From Primula veris (Eukaryota; Streptophyta; Magnoliopsida; Ericales; Primulaceae), in NCBI GenBank assembly GCA_963682055.1, contig OY821748.1, positions 1,245,001-1,309,000 on the forward strand: 64,000 nt of DNA. The letters are read 5' to 3'. A program made the translations under genes and the position numbers. Position 1 is the first letter of the stretch. Each line of letters starts with the position of its first letter. Below, piece by piece: positions 36,457-47,880 of the stretch. The notes under the pieces are model-generated. The model was not told where the DNA came from. It searched no databases and saw only the letters and a list, made by a program, of their open reading frames with translations.

Positions 36457-36999
36457 TTAGTAGCGAGTGCCATCAGCCTTGCAGTGATCATTCGGACGAA
36501 ATGCCAATGGACCTCCAGCGTAAAACACCGTATCACTGTTTCTAGTAACAAATCTTTTGTGTTCATAACGGAGCGGAGCCCCAGTGGTTCCACTATTGAT
36601 GTTCGTGGGGAATTCACAACTCTCCATAGGCGACGAAACAAGTTTTACTTTGCAAGAAGCGAGAGGATGGTCTAATAACATATGATCCATGGAAAAGCCT
36701 TCTAGTTTCGCGTGAAAGTAGCCATTTTCATTGGCTATGTACTTTTTGTAGTAAAAGATACGGTTGTTATGGTTTATACATGTTACACTAACTACAGCTG
36801 AGGGGATTGGATCAGCTTCGGACAGCGACAATGTACCTACCTTCTCGCAACTTTGGCAATATACTATGCCTTCGATCACAACGCTCTTCTTAGGAAGTCC
36901 ATGAAATGGAGTATCTACATCGTAATCGGCAGCTAGAGAGTTAAAGGCCAATGGGATTAAGAACAAGGAAACAAGAACCATAATATTTGTGCTTGCCAT
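36457..36999 (-). CDS. secreted Pollen Ole e 1 / extensin-like domain protein
   Basis: Single exon, 180 residues. A signal peptide covers about residues 1-23 (MASTNIMVLVSLFLIPLAFN, then SLA). The mature protein has the Ole e 1 pattern: VVIEGIVYCQSCEKVGT near the start, LEGFSMDHMLLDHPLASC in the middle, SPMESCEFPTN, and a closing GGPLAFRPNDHC. Six cysteines (48, 51, 74, 116, 128, 173) would form three disulphides. Members of this family are apoplastic or cell-wall proteins whose biochemical role is poorly defined; some are pollen allergens, but most are expressed elsewhere. The product is therefore probably a small cell-wall glycoprotein. A TATA box lies upstream at 37071-37078. Confidence 0.9.
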   Translation of the reverse strand: MASTNIMVLVSLFLIPLAFNSLAADYDVDTPFHGLPKKSVVIEGIVYCQSCEKVGTLSLSEADPIPSAVVSVTCINHNNRIFYYKKYIANENGYFHAKLEGFSMDHMLLDHPLASCKVKLVSSPMESCEFPTNINSGTTGAPLRYEHKRFVTRNSDTVFYAGGPLAFRPNDHCKADGTRY

Positions 37000-37070
37000 T
37001 GTTGATAATAGTAGTAGAATAAGCGGTCTTTGAAAAATAATTGATGAGAAGATGGTTGTGGTTAAGATGG

Positions 37071-37078
37071 TATTTATA
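37071..37078 (-). promoter_or_regulatory. TATA box of the Ole e 1-domain gene
   Basis: On the minus strand TATAAATA lies 72-79 bp upstream of the ATG at 36999. A close match to the plant TATA consensus with suitable spacing. Confidence 0.6.
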
Positions 37079-37792
37079 GCTTGTTAAATAGGTTTTTTAT
37101 TGCTTTTTTTTTTGGATCAACGTGAAGGCTACTATTATATACTTGTACTACCTGTTATTCTTTGATAATTGTGGTGTATCGTGAAGGCCACTTTTAGAAC
37201 ATCAAACTCTCCAAATTGTACTTTCAATTTCTCTAAAATCTCAACAACTGTTATAATTTATTCTTTATGGTGCATCATTTGAACCTTACTGGCAGGTATA
37301 TATATATTCCAATTAATTAAAGAAGATACAAAAGCATAGAATATGTATTATTGACTATCTTAACGAGATAAAATGAGCTTAATTAGTTTATTATCATTGC
37401 AAATTAATGCCAGGAAAGGATTTAAACCATATGAAAATTTCAGTTGAGTAAATTCAGCTTTAGGCCTTTGGTGGCAAGAGAAGAGAGAGATAATAAACAG
37501 ATTAAAAAAATTGATCCACCATATGGTTCAGTATTTGATGACTACAGATAACCTCGTTCTTTACCAAGATACAATGCCGAACACAAGGGACTCTATACCA
37601 ACATGATAAAAAACTTCAGAAAGCCTAAAACTACCTCGGAGAAACAATTCTCACGAGGATAACTTACGAGAAATAATTTAGTGTTGGTAATAACTAAACA
37701 TATAAAACTCTTATATATCGATGATCATTTTAACTATTACAACAACCGAAAGCTAACAGAAAAAATGAAATGAATAAGTACTTATAAAAAAC

Positions 37793-40700
37793 CTATGCTT
37801 CTTCTGAGCATGTTGAACCTTCTAGAGCGTGTATTCGCTCAGAAAATAAACTGTGTAAGGTCTTCGCTGATGGACGGTCAGCTGGATTGTTATTCATACA
37901 CTGGCAATAAATATCAAGAAGAAATTTTATAATTTTCAAATCTGCTTCTGAATGTGCTGATTTTGTATCAGATTGAGCTGTTGTAGGTTCATCTGGTGCA
38001 AGCAATGCTTCGAGCTCCTTCGTGAGTTGTGGCCTTTTCCCCTTCTGTTAATGACATTTTTTAGAGAATGAAATGATTAAAATTTCAAACTTACACATGA
38101 AGAGCAAAGAAGTAAGCTCACTTATAGTAAAAATCACATTTCATGTTCAGTTTTTCAGTTTTTTGGTAATTTCAAAGGCAAAAGAGTTTTCATCATCTTC
38201 TAGGTACTGCTGTATCACATTTTTTATGAAAGGGAACAAATTGATTTTTAATCCTTCAGAGGACAATGATTGTTGCCTGCACCGTAAACTCAATAAGCAG
38301 AATGTGATCTAACAAGTAAAAACCATGTCACTGTACTCAATGAGTAAAGATAATCACAATAATGCAAACGTATCATGACTATAATACAAATGCGACAACA
38401 CTAGTTAAATTATAACTTATAACCATGCATCTTCCTCAAATTGGATATTAAGAGAGAGAGAGAGAGAGAGATTAGGGCATACTTGTAAAAGTTCATTAAT
38501 CTCTGATTCCGACAAGTCCATATAAGGGACCTGCAAGGTCAACATCTCAAACAGCAAGCATCCGAATGACCATATATCCACCTCCTACAATACCAAAGGA
38601 AAAACAAAAGAAATCTCATAAACTGAAATATCAGACCACATTAGCTACGGCATTGAACTTGTTATATTTATCCAATATGTATACCTTAGTCTACAGGAAC
38701 CCAATAATTCAAGAACTAACAAGGGAAAGAAACTCACCAGGCCATACATTTCAGGCTTATGTCTAGCCCGGTATACCTCAGGGGCCATCCACCTAGGCGT
38801 GCCTATACATACGTTTGGAGGAAGTATACCATTATGAGCAATACAACATGTATGTAGACTAGATCTGAGTGGGATTGCAGAATCAAAATCACAAAGCTTG
38901 ACAACTGGCATTCTGTCGGGATTTGCAACGTCTAGGTCAATTAGAATATTTCCGCTTTTAATGTCGCGGTGAATGATATGTTTCGAATGTAGCTCCATTA
39001 GTGCAGATGATACGTCTCTACTAATGTGCAGAGCAAATTCCCATTTAACATGCTTTTCACCCTCTCTGCGCAGCTTTTCTACATATTTCTGACAAATGAA
39101 TGATGAGTGAGAAATTTGGTAAAAAAAATGCTGAAACGTTAAATTATTATGTATGCTAAAGAAAGTGATTACAAAGCAGAAGAAACTTGATTTCAAACGA
39201 GGTCACGAGAGGGTCTTTACTGAGTTTGAATTCAACAAATGCAGAACAGTCTTTCGACCATCAAAGAATGGTAGTGCAAAACCCCATCCACAGATAAGTA
39301 TGGAGATTTGACACATAAAAACATGGGGGCAATGTTCATCAAATGACGTATTAGATTTATTTCACATTATGAAGAAATAATGGAAACTCTTCATCCCAGT
39401 TTAGTGGATATAGTGGATAAACAAAATCAGCTTTTTTAAATGTACGCACATCAAAGGTGAAACCAGTCTACTGAACAACAAAACAATTAAAGATCAATTC
39501 ACTGACTTCTGCACCCCATCAAAATTACCACCAAATGGAAACAAACTTTTTAAGTGACTAAATGAAAATCAAAGCCTAAAATATGTTATTTATCAATTTT
39601 CAGTATAAAATGTACAAAGAGAAATTACCTTTAACGATCCTCCTTTAATGTACTCCATCAAAATAGCAGATTGTATAACACGACGCTGGGGATCCTCATC
39701 AGATGATTGATCCCACTTGGAAGAAATCTTGTGACCATAAATTTCTACAATGCAGGGATGTTTCTTCAAAGCATTTAGAATTCTCACTTCTCCTAAACAA
39801 TGGTATTCGAATCTCTTAACCTCTTCCATGCTTCGACACCCAACTTCAAGAGTACGAACCTGCCAACGCAACAAAATATATCGGTATGTTATACCCATTC
39901 CCATAATGATATTACTGGTTCAAGTAACTTTTAACGAAACTTAAAAGTAGGAGACTGAAAGTTCTACTTAAAGATGGAATCCCCGGTCGAAAAATTCAAG
40001 AAACAGCGTAGACAATATAAATTTAATAAAGGCTATGTACTCTGGCTCAGACGCGTAGTTGGTTTAACTAACACAATTGTTTACTACACATTTGTAGTTA
40101 AGAATTGTCAATCCGCACACGAATATCAAACAAATTAACAAAACACTCAATCATCCCATACCGTAAATTACAATGAAAATCAGGCGGTGAGTATAGTTAT
40201 GAATGTATTACCATAAAAATACCAAGACCAAGATATACAGGGAAAGAAAAAAAGGCATGAAAGGTACCTTGGCCACAGCCTCAACGGTTCCAATATCACA
40301 ACGCACAAGAGTACTAACCCCTTCTTCTTCAATTTCATCACATTCCAATAGAGACGGAAACGGAATTGGTACAGGACAGCTAACATGAGGAACATTGATC
40401 CGGCTCAAAGGAACATATCTGAAAACATTCAAAAGATACAAGTCAGAAATTGCATAACTGTTCCCGCAAAGGAAAAACAGGATTATAAAACATAGAAAAT
40501 ATAAAACTGTCAAAAAGAATCCAAATTTAAACCTAATATCCTTTGAAACGTGGTAAGAAATATTTGGCCGACTAAAAGGCCTATTCCTAGGAAGAAGCAG
40601 CTACCAAGATTCAAAGAATCTGTTGACACGCAAGTTTAACTAAAACTTTCTACTTTCAAAGAAGATTCATCTCGCCCAAGTTAATGTTATTAAAAATAAT

Positions 40701-43700
40701 AAAAATACTTTAACTATTAAGCAAAGATGAATAGCAGCACTAGTGCCTACACCATACCGATCGAAAAGACAGGGTAACATTATTCATATTGCATATCAAA
40801 GCTATACACAAGGACGGCATGCTAAACAGTTAGAAACTGGAGAGAATATGGAACTTAAAGCAAAATGAGAATCAATAGTATTAGTGTTTGTTGATTATCC
40901 TACATTGATAATATATTGAGGAAGACTGGTTTAGAAGGAGTGTTCTTCCTTCTCATAATAGATCCTTTAAGGTATATGGCTCTGAAAAATAGCAACAACA
41001 TTAAAGAAGTAAAATAGAACAATGAATATTACCTGCAAAAATATTCTGGATCTGTCTCTTCCCTCATGTCGCAAGGATGGCATGAATCGACTATCATACG
41101 AACCCAAGAATCCGCCCTTTTTACGACAACGATATTCCAGGCATGTGGTGAAAAATCCAAATAGCCACGAACAAGTTCACAAGGCACATGTGGCTTCACC
41201 CGATCACATAGGTACTAAAAAAAATAACAGAAAAAGATGTCAGTATTCAAGAAAAATGAAAATTTACCATATAATGACATATTTTGAACTTGACTTGTCT
41301 TTTACTCGCAATGAAAAAAACTTTTTTCCCATCTACTCCTGTTTAAAAAAGCATGACACAAATTTTGGAACTGATTTCACTTTAAATGAGCATGCACTTC
41401 AATCAACTGAATTCTGATCGCCATGCTTGTTAATGAAGTGATTTTATTTTGGTACTGCATTGAAGTCCGGCCATCCCCACCCCTACCCAAAAAAAACATG
41501 AAAACTGAAATAAACGTATATTAGTCCATCGTTATCACCTTCATAAGCAATGCCCTATGCCTACAAACACCAAACTGGAGAGTTCCAATCGGGACAATGA
41601 TGGAATTTATCTTCGCCTTTACAGCTTGAAGGGATTTTTCGCAAAGATCTCGGAAAATAATATCTTCCATGTTCCCAGAATGTTGCTCAACAATGTGTTT
41701 TGCGATATCACTATTTCCAGTGGGGCAGGTACAAATGAAGGGCTTTATGTAATTCGAACCAGATGCGGCTCTATTTGTCTTTTCAACAAGTGATGATTTA
41801 TCTCGGCCCCCAAAGTGGTCAGATACAAAAAGAGCAAGCAATGATGCAATTTGTAGCTTATCTAATGAATCATTAATCTGTCTGAAATGATTCACAAACG
41901 CTTGAGCACAATGAGCGATAACGTCTAACCCTGCATCCTTTCTCCTGAAGGAATCAGAATAATAACAATTACGTGACCGTTCTTGTTATAATAAAAAAAA
42001 AGGGAAAATATCACGTTTGTTCACCGGTCTATTTGCTTTTGACTAATGGTTCACTTTCCTATCAAATTTTAGGATTCAAATATCTACACAAAAACCAAAC
42101 AAGTAATACGCGAATGTTATTATTTCAACTCAAAAGCACTGGTAATGTACTATTGTTAAGTAAGCCGGTGTCCTAATACCAGCTTAATTTTTTTATTTTT
42201 CAGCACTCAAGAATTATTGATAAGTGGCATGTACCAAGTGTTTGATTGCTGTAAATTGGAGCCTAAATTTTGAATTCTTATAGGTTGGTGTACTAACTAT
42301 TGATTTTGTGTAGATCGTTTTCTACATTATGGGACTTAATATATGGTGCACTAATTGATAAAAGTTGAAGAGTTCACTTACAGAAGCGATATTTCCCCTA
42401 TAAAGGGAAAAGAGCAAGAAAGAAAGAAAAACGTTAAACACAAGAAAATACCTGTCCAAAAGAATGACTTCACGTGAGCCTATATGGAAACTTTTCTCAT
42501 ATTTATCAAGAGGTAAAAATGGTCGATCTCTTCCAGCATCATAAAATCCATCCCCTAAATTATCATCGATGCTACAAAATGATGTATCACTGTATTTGCA
42601 AGCAAGATCGGATTGATCAGAAATTAGTCTCCTTTTGCTTGGTTGTTCATCAACTTCCTCATCGTGAGGCCTTTTTGAATTCGAACTATTTTCACTAAAT
42701 TTCTCACCCTCTTCACTTATATTAGCGGGAATAATATCGGAACATGAGCAATTTTCTTCGTTCCCGGTCTTCTCAAGATCTATTATTTCGTCATCATCGA
42801 CACTTAAATCTTCACACTTGGATTCTTCAGATATAATATCATCACCATCGTTGTCAGGAGCTGACATATCATTTGATTTATATTTGTCAACTGTTATTTG
42901 TGTTGACATTTTGGCATGGTTTGAAGTTTTCCACTTTCTACTGTTGTTTAAACGTTCTTGGCGAGCTTTTTGTTGGATATTATAACGTCTTCTCCATCCT
43001 TTTTGAGATTTTCGTGCCGAAAAACACCGACTTGTAGATGAGATTCCACTTGAATGGCTCAAGGAGGGACCTATCAGCAAAAAATGTAAGTAAATATAAC
43101 TTGTGAAATGGAAAAGGTAAAATGATCGTATCATAAGGGGAAATGAAAATGAGAGGGTTTTCTCACTTGTTTTAGAAAGTGTGTTGATATTATCTTGGAC
43201 ATCACATTCGAGTACATCCATCTCCACTGTAAAATCTTCAATGCATTCATCTTCATCGTTACCCTCCAAATTGCCGCAAATCCAAGAAGGTAATTGACGA
43301 CATACAATAAGCTTGTTGTTCTGTAAAACAAGTCCATCATTGTCTTAGAATTTCTTCAACAAAAATGAAGATAGGATCACAGTCAAAATTCAAATGTTAC
43401 AGCAGCTCACAATTGTCACCTTCAGCCACTTTGACCAATCACCTTCCTGTACTTCTTTTGTTCTTTGAAAAGATATAAAAATAACTGTATTGCTAGCAGA
43501 CTATGAAAATAGGACACACCTCCATAAGAATACTGAAAGAAGGAGACAAAACACGGCAAAAAGAAAAAGGAAACTACAAGAGAACAGTGCACTTTAAGAT
43601 GAAAATTGCAATTAACGCCACCATGTCGGAACAAAAAAAAGATCATATCTGCTATTCCTATGTCTTTTCTATCATTGATTCTTCTCAAAAGACATGCCAC

Positions 43701-46700
43701 TAATCCACGTTGAACTATACATACACGATAAATCTACAAATCAATCAAATAACCAGCTCCAGATTGTAGAGTCACTAATTTTTAAGTGCTATAACTATAA
43801 CAGCTATATAAACTACAAGCAGCTCATATAATGGAAAACAAGGCAAAAAAGATAAACTGTCAGGGAAAATTCGGGAGAAAACTCAATTAAAGACCTCGGC
43901 AGAGAAGGTAAATAGAGGAAAGTGAAAAGAGGAATGTAGCATAGTCTCCTAATTTATGCAGGGGATTAAGGATGTACCTGAACATTTAGTGTGCGAAGGT
44001 TAGGCATTGAGCTAAGCTCAAGAGATTCCAAAGATGACAACCTATTATTTGAGAAGTCCAAAAACTCTAGTCTTTGAAGAGATGAAAACCCCGAAGGCAA
44101 TTCCATCAATTTATTGTTAGTGACTTTCAATGATATCAGGTTAGTTAAGTGAGTTATCTCAGTAGGAAGCTTTCTCATCTTGTTGAAGGACAGATCCAGA
44201 TACTCCAGTTTTTCTAGAAATCCGATTTCTGGAGGTAGATACCTGGAGAAAGAACACAAACAAATAAAATATTATTTCTTTGTCCAATAAGCCATACGTT
44301 AAAAAACAACAGGGGTAAGGTTCAAACAATGAACAGAGACTCACAGGTCTGCAATTCGAATAATTCAAAATTAAGATTCAACAATATATAAGGACCAAAT
44401 GGAAAATGAGCTTGTTTCAAACCGAGGCACTTCAATGTATTTTGATTACAATCTTCAAAAAATAGCGCTTGAGCCTCTCCCACATTATGAGAAAAAACTC
44501 GTACACAGAATATCAGTCCCTCCCATTTAAAGTTTCTGGTTCCATTTTGCCTTGTCCAAGAAAAAACTGTACGTCGTTCCCTAATTAAGCTTTTCGAATC
44601 ATACCCTTTATGTTTCTAAATCTAATATCTATCCCAACACAAGTCTACAACACATAATGGTCATAACATTCATAAGAGATAAGCTATGTGGCACAGATAC
44701 TTTGATTATTATTATTTTGAAGTATCGGATACGGATACGCCCCCGATACAGGGATACGGTATCCGATACGGGGATTGGAGTATCGTTGACTATTTTGAGG
44801 TTTGACTCAGTTTGGATACGGCATGAATACATATTGGCTACGGCGGGTTGGAAAATGATGTTATTTGAAAATATTGGAGGGGGGGGGGGAGGAGGTGAAA
44901 CATAAAGGGGTCACACATGTAATAAACATAAAAGGATACAGTTACTTTTAGATCTAAATTGACTTTCACACTTCACATGTTTACACAACAGAAAAATATA
45001 CATACAGAGAGAGGATGGACAAGTGTTATGTTCGGCTAAAGTTTCGAGTAACAAAATACTAATTTTTGGTTTGAATGTTTTGTAGCTACTTTTTATTATA
45101 TATAAAATATATATTAATATTTGAATGATTGGCGTATCCTAGCAGTATCGTATCCTAAATTTTCCAAAAAAATCCGTATCCCCGTACCCGTATCGGATAT
45201 GATACATGTATCCATATCCGTGCAACCTAGGTGATAAGTGACTAAAAACACATAAAAGGCATAAATTTTAAAGCACCATACACCTAATGTAGAAGTGACA
45301 AAAAGATAGCTTAACCAACGACTTTAACCCCGCAATCTCGCTCAACATAGGGAAAACACAAGGCCTAGTCGGTTAAAATGATAAGCTCCTTCGAATCCTT
45401 CATATTATCCAACTTTACGCATAAAAATACATATTCTCTAGCTATGCACTAATATTCTGGTAGTGTCATACATTAGTCATCCGCTTACCTTTTTCCTAAA
45501 AAACCTGTACGAAATACTCTGATTATCCTTTTCGAATCATACCCTTTATGTTCTTAAATTTAGCATCTACTCCAACACAAGTCTACAAGACACATATTGA
45601 TCATAAAATTCATATGTGATAAGTGACTAGAAACACGAAAAGGTGTATACTTTAAAGCACCATATACCTAATGTGGAAGTATTAAATGGTCAACTTAACC
45701 AATTACTTTAAGTCACCCCCGCAAGCTCACTCAACACAGGGAAAACTGAAGGCCTAGTAAGCCCCTTACAAGAATAAGCTACATGTTTGTAAATTTAATA
45801 AATAATGACTACTCCAACACAAGTCTTCAAGAATAACAAGACACGTAATGATCACAAAATACATTATCATAAGTGAAAAGTGACTAAAAACACAAAAAAA
45901 AGGCATACTTCAAAGCACCACAAACCTAATGTGGAAGTGACATAACGACAGCATAACCAACGACTTTAACCCCGCAATCTCACTCAACAAAGGGAAAACC
46001 GAAGGCCTAAGCTCGCTCCTTCAAATCCTTCATGTTATCCAACTTTATGTATAAAATTACATATTCTCTAACTATGTACTAATATTCTGGTAATGTCATT
46101 AATTATTCACCCGCTTACCTTTTCTTGCAAAAAACTGTAAGGCGTCCCCTAATTATCCTTTTTTGAATCATACCCTTTATGCTTCTAAATTTAATATGTA
46201 CTTCAGCACAAGTCTACAAGACACAAAGATCACAATATTCATAAGTGATAAGTGACTAAAAACACAAAAGGCATAAAATTTAAAGCACCATAAACTTTAT
46301 GTGGAAGTGAGAAAAAGACAGCTTAACCAACGACTTCAACCCCGCAATCTCACTCAACAAAGGGAAAACCTAAGACTTAACCGGGACCTTACAAAGATAA
46401 GCTCCTTCAAATTATCCAACTTTTTGATTAAAATTACATATTCTCTAACTATGTACTAATATTCTGGTAGTGTCACATATAAGTAATTCAATTACCTTTT
46501 CCTGCAAAAAGATGTTAAAATTCTACTCCAACACAAGTCTACAAGGCACACAATGATCATAATATTCACAAGTAATACCTAATAGAGAAGTGACAAAAAG
46601 ACAGCTTAACCAACGAATTTAACCCCGGGATCTCACTCAACAAAGGGAAAACCGAAGGCTTAGCAGTCACCTTACAAGGATTAAGCTCCTTCAAATCCTT

Positions 46701-47880
46701 CAAATTAATCAACGTTATGTTAAAAATTACATATTCCCTAACTATGTACTAATAGTCTGGTAGTGTCATATATTAGTCACCCGCTTAGCTTTTCTTGCAA
46801 GAAACTGTACGGCGTACCCTAATTATCCTTTTTGACTCATGCCCTTTATGTTTCTAAATTTATCATCTCCTCCAACACATATCTACAAGACACGTGACGA
46901 TCATAAGTTTCATTAGTGATAAGCGACTAAAAACACGAAAAGGAGTATACTTGAAAGCACCACATACCGAATGTGGAAGTGACAAAAATACAGCTTAACC
47001 AACGACTTGACCCCGCAATCTCACCCAACAACGGAAAATTACATATTACCTAACTATGTACTAATATTATGGTAGTGTCATATATTAGTCATCCGCTTAC
47101 CTTTTCCTGCAAAAAACTGTAAGGCGTCCCCTAATTATCCTTTTTTGAATCATACCCTTTATGTTTCTTAATTTAATATCTACTCCAAGACAGGTAGCGT
47201 TCTAAAAGTTGAGCCTAGGCGGAAATTAGACGGAGTCTGGGATTTTAGCAGATTAGGCAAGATAAAGCGTGATTATGCGGGATTAGGCACTAGGCGACCT
47301 TTTCCCACAAGGCGCCAATTGTCTACAAGACATATAATGATCATAATATTGACAAGTGACTAAAAACTCGTAAAAGGCGTATACTTTAAAGCACCATATA
47401 CCTTATATGGAAGTGACAAAACGACAGCTTAACCAACAACTTCAACCCTGCGATCTCGCTCAACAAAGGGAAAACCGAAGGCCTAGTCGGGACCTTACAG
47501 AGCTCAAGCTCCTTCAAATCCTTCATATTATCCAAACACAAACCGCTCAATTTCGTCGAAGACACCTTAATTTGCAACCTCTCGAGCTCGACCAAATTAC
47601 TCATCTCTTTCGGAAACAAATTCACTTCATTACTAAAAAACTTCAAAGTCTTCAACCTACCCAAATCCCCAAGCCACCTCGGTATCAAATTAAAACTATT
47701 CTTATAAATAAACAACCCCTTTGTAAAATCCTCGGGCTTCGATACCGAAAGATCCATGCTTTTATTTGCTATATCAATACAAGGGTCACAGTCCACGTCA
47801 TCATCTGCTGAATTAGCCGATTTTTTGGATTCTTCTGGGTTTTCGCAAGATTCGATTTTAACCTCTTTTAACTCTGCCAT
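37793..47880 (-). CDS. LRR + EDR1-like domain + Raf-type protein kinase (At1g04210-like), 11 exons
   Basis: Exons in coding order: 47402-47880, 43978-44242, 43167-43320, 42452-43070, 41539-41944, 41033-41214, 40268-40418, 39629-39859, 38738-39088, 38483-38584, 37793-38044. All are GT-AG and the phases agree, giving 1,063 residues. There is no signal peptide or membrane span, so it is intracellular. Leucine-rich repeats span about residues 55-260 (LDLSFNKMRKLP, LEFLDFSNNRLSSL). A basic/acidic linker with KRPHDEEVDEQPSKRR fills exon 4. An EDR1/CTR1-type domain covers about 510-715 (GTLQFGVCRHRALLM, GYLDFSPHAWN). The kinase domain runs about 720-1060: Lys752 in VEAVAK, HRDIKSGN at 869-876, DFD (not DFG) at 896-898, GTPRWMAPE, then VDIWSFGCLL. 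The glycine-rich loop is degenerate. From memory it matches Arabidopsis At1g04210, a Raf-related kinase of about 1,100 residues with unknown substrates. Confidence 0.88.
44561..44681. repeat. partial further copy of the intron 1 repeat
   Basis: The string TCATACCCTTTATGTTTCTA followed by ACACAAGTCTACAACACA matches the spacer part of the repeats at 45.2-47.4 kb. The copy is broken off at 44681 by the inserted element at 44682-45232 and resumes beyond it. Confidence 0.6.
44682..45232. mobile_element. non-autonomous DNA element inside intron 1 of the LRR-kinase gene
   Basis: The left end TATGTGGCACAGATAC and the reverse complement of the right end, TAGGTTGCACGGATAT, are imperfect inverted repeats. 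Both are followed by GGATACGG/CCCCGTA-type words. GATAAG occurs on both sides, where neighbouring repeat copies have it once. The element interrupts one of the tandem repeat units, so it arrived after their amplification. No transposase. Confidence 0.6.
45240..47400. repeat. six degenerate tandem copies of the exon 1 3' end plus intron start of the LRR-kinase gene
   Basis: Each unit contains, on the plus strand, GTGGAAGTGACA...CAGCTTAACCAACGAC... CGCAATCTCACTCAACAAAG...CTTCAAATCCTTCA, i.e. the reverse complement of the LRR coding end of exon 1 at 47402-47530. The anchor CAGCTTAACCAA lies near 45308, 45691, 45951, 46321, 46603 and 46992, with the true exon at 47426. Spacing is 260-434 bp. Copies carry stops and indels and are not coding. 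Between copies a spacer with TATGTACTAATATTCTGGTA is also shared. Confidence 0.9.
47193..47320. mobile_element. short insertion in the intron 1 repeat array
   Basis: In sister units the spacer reads ACTCCAACACAAGTCTACAA without a break. Here about 128 bp with GTTCTAAAA, GCCTAGGCGG and AAGGCGCC separates ACTCCAAGACAG from GTCTACAAG. It looks like a small MITE of the type rich in CTAGGCG words, but the termini are not clear. Confidence 0.5.

Noticed and set aside
41022..41417. Plus-strand 131-codon open frame
   Set aside because: It overlaps exon 6 of the LRR-kinase gene in antisense; coding signal belongs to the minus strand.
47407..47811. Plus-strand 134-codon open frame rich in Gln and Leu
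   Set aside because: Antisense shadow of the LRR-coding exon 1; the composition reflects the reverse complement of leucine codons.
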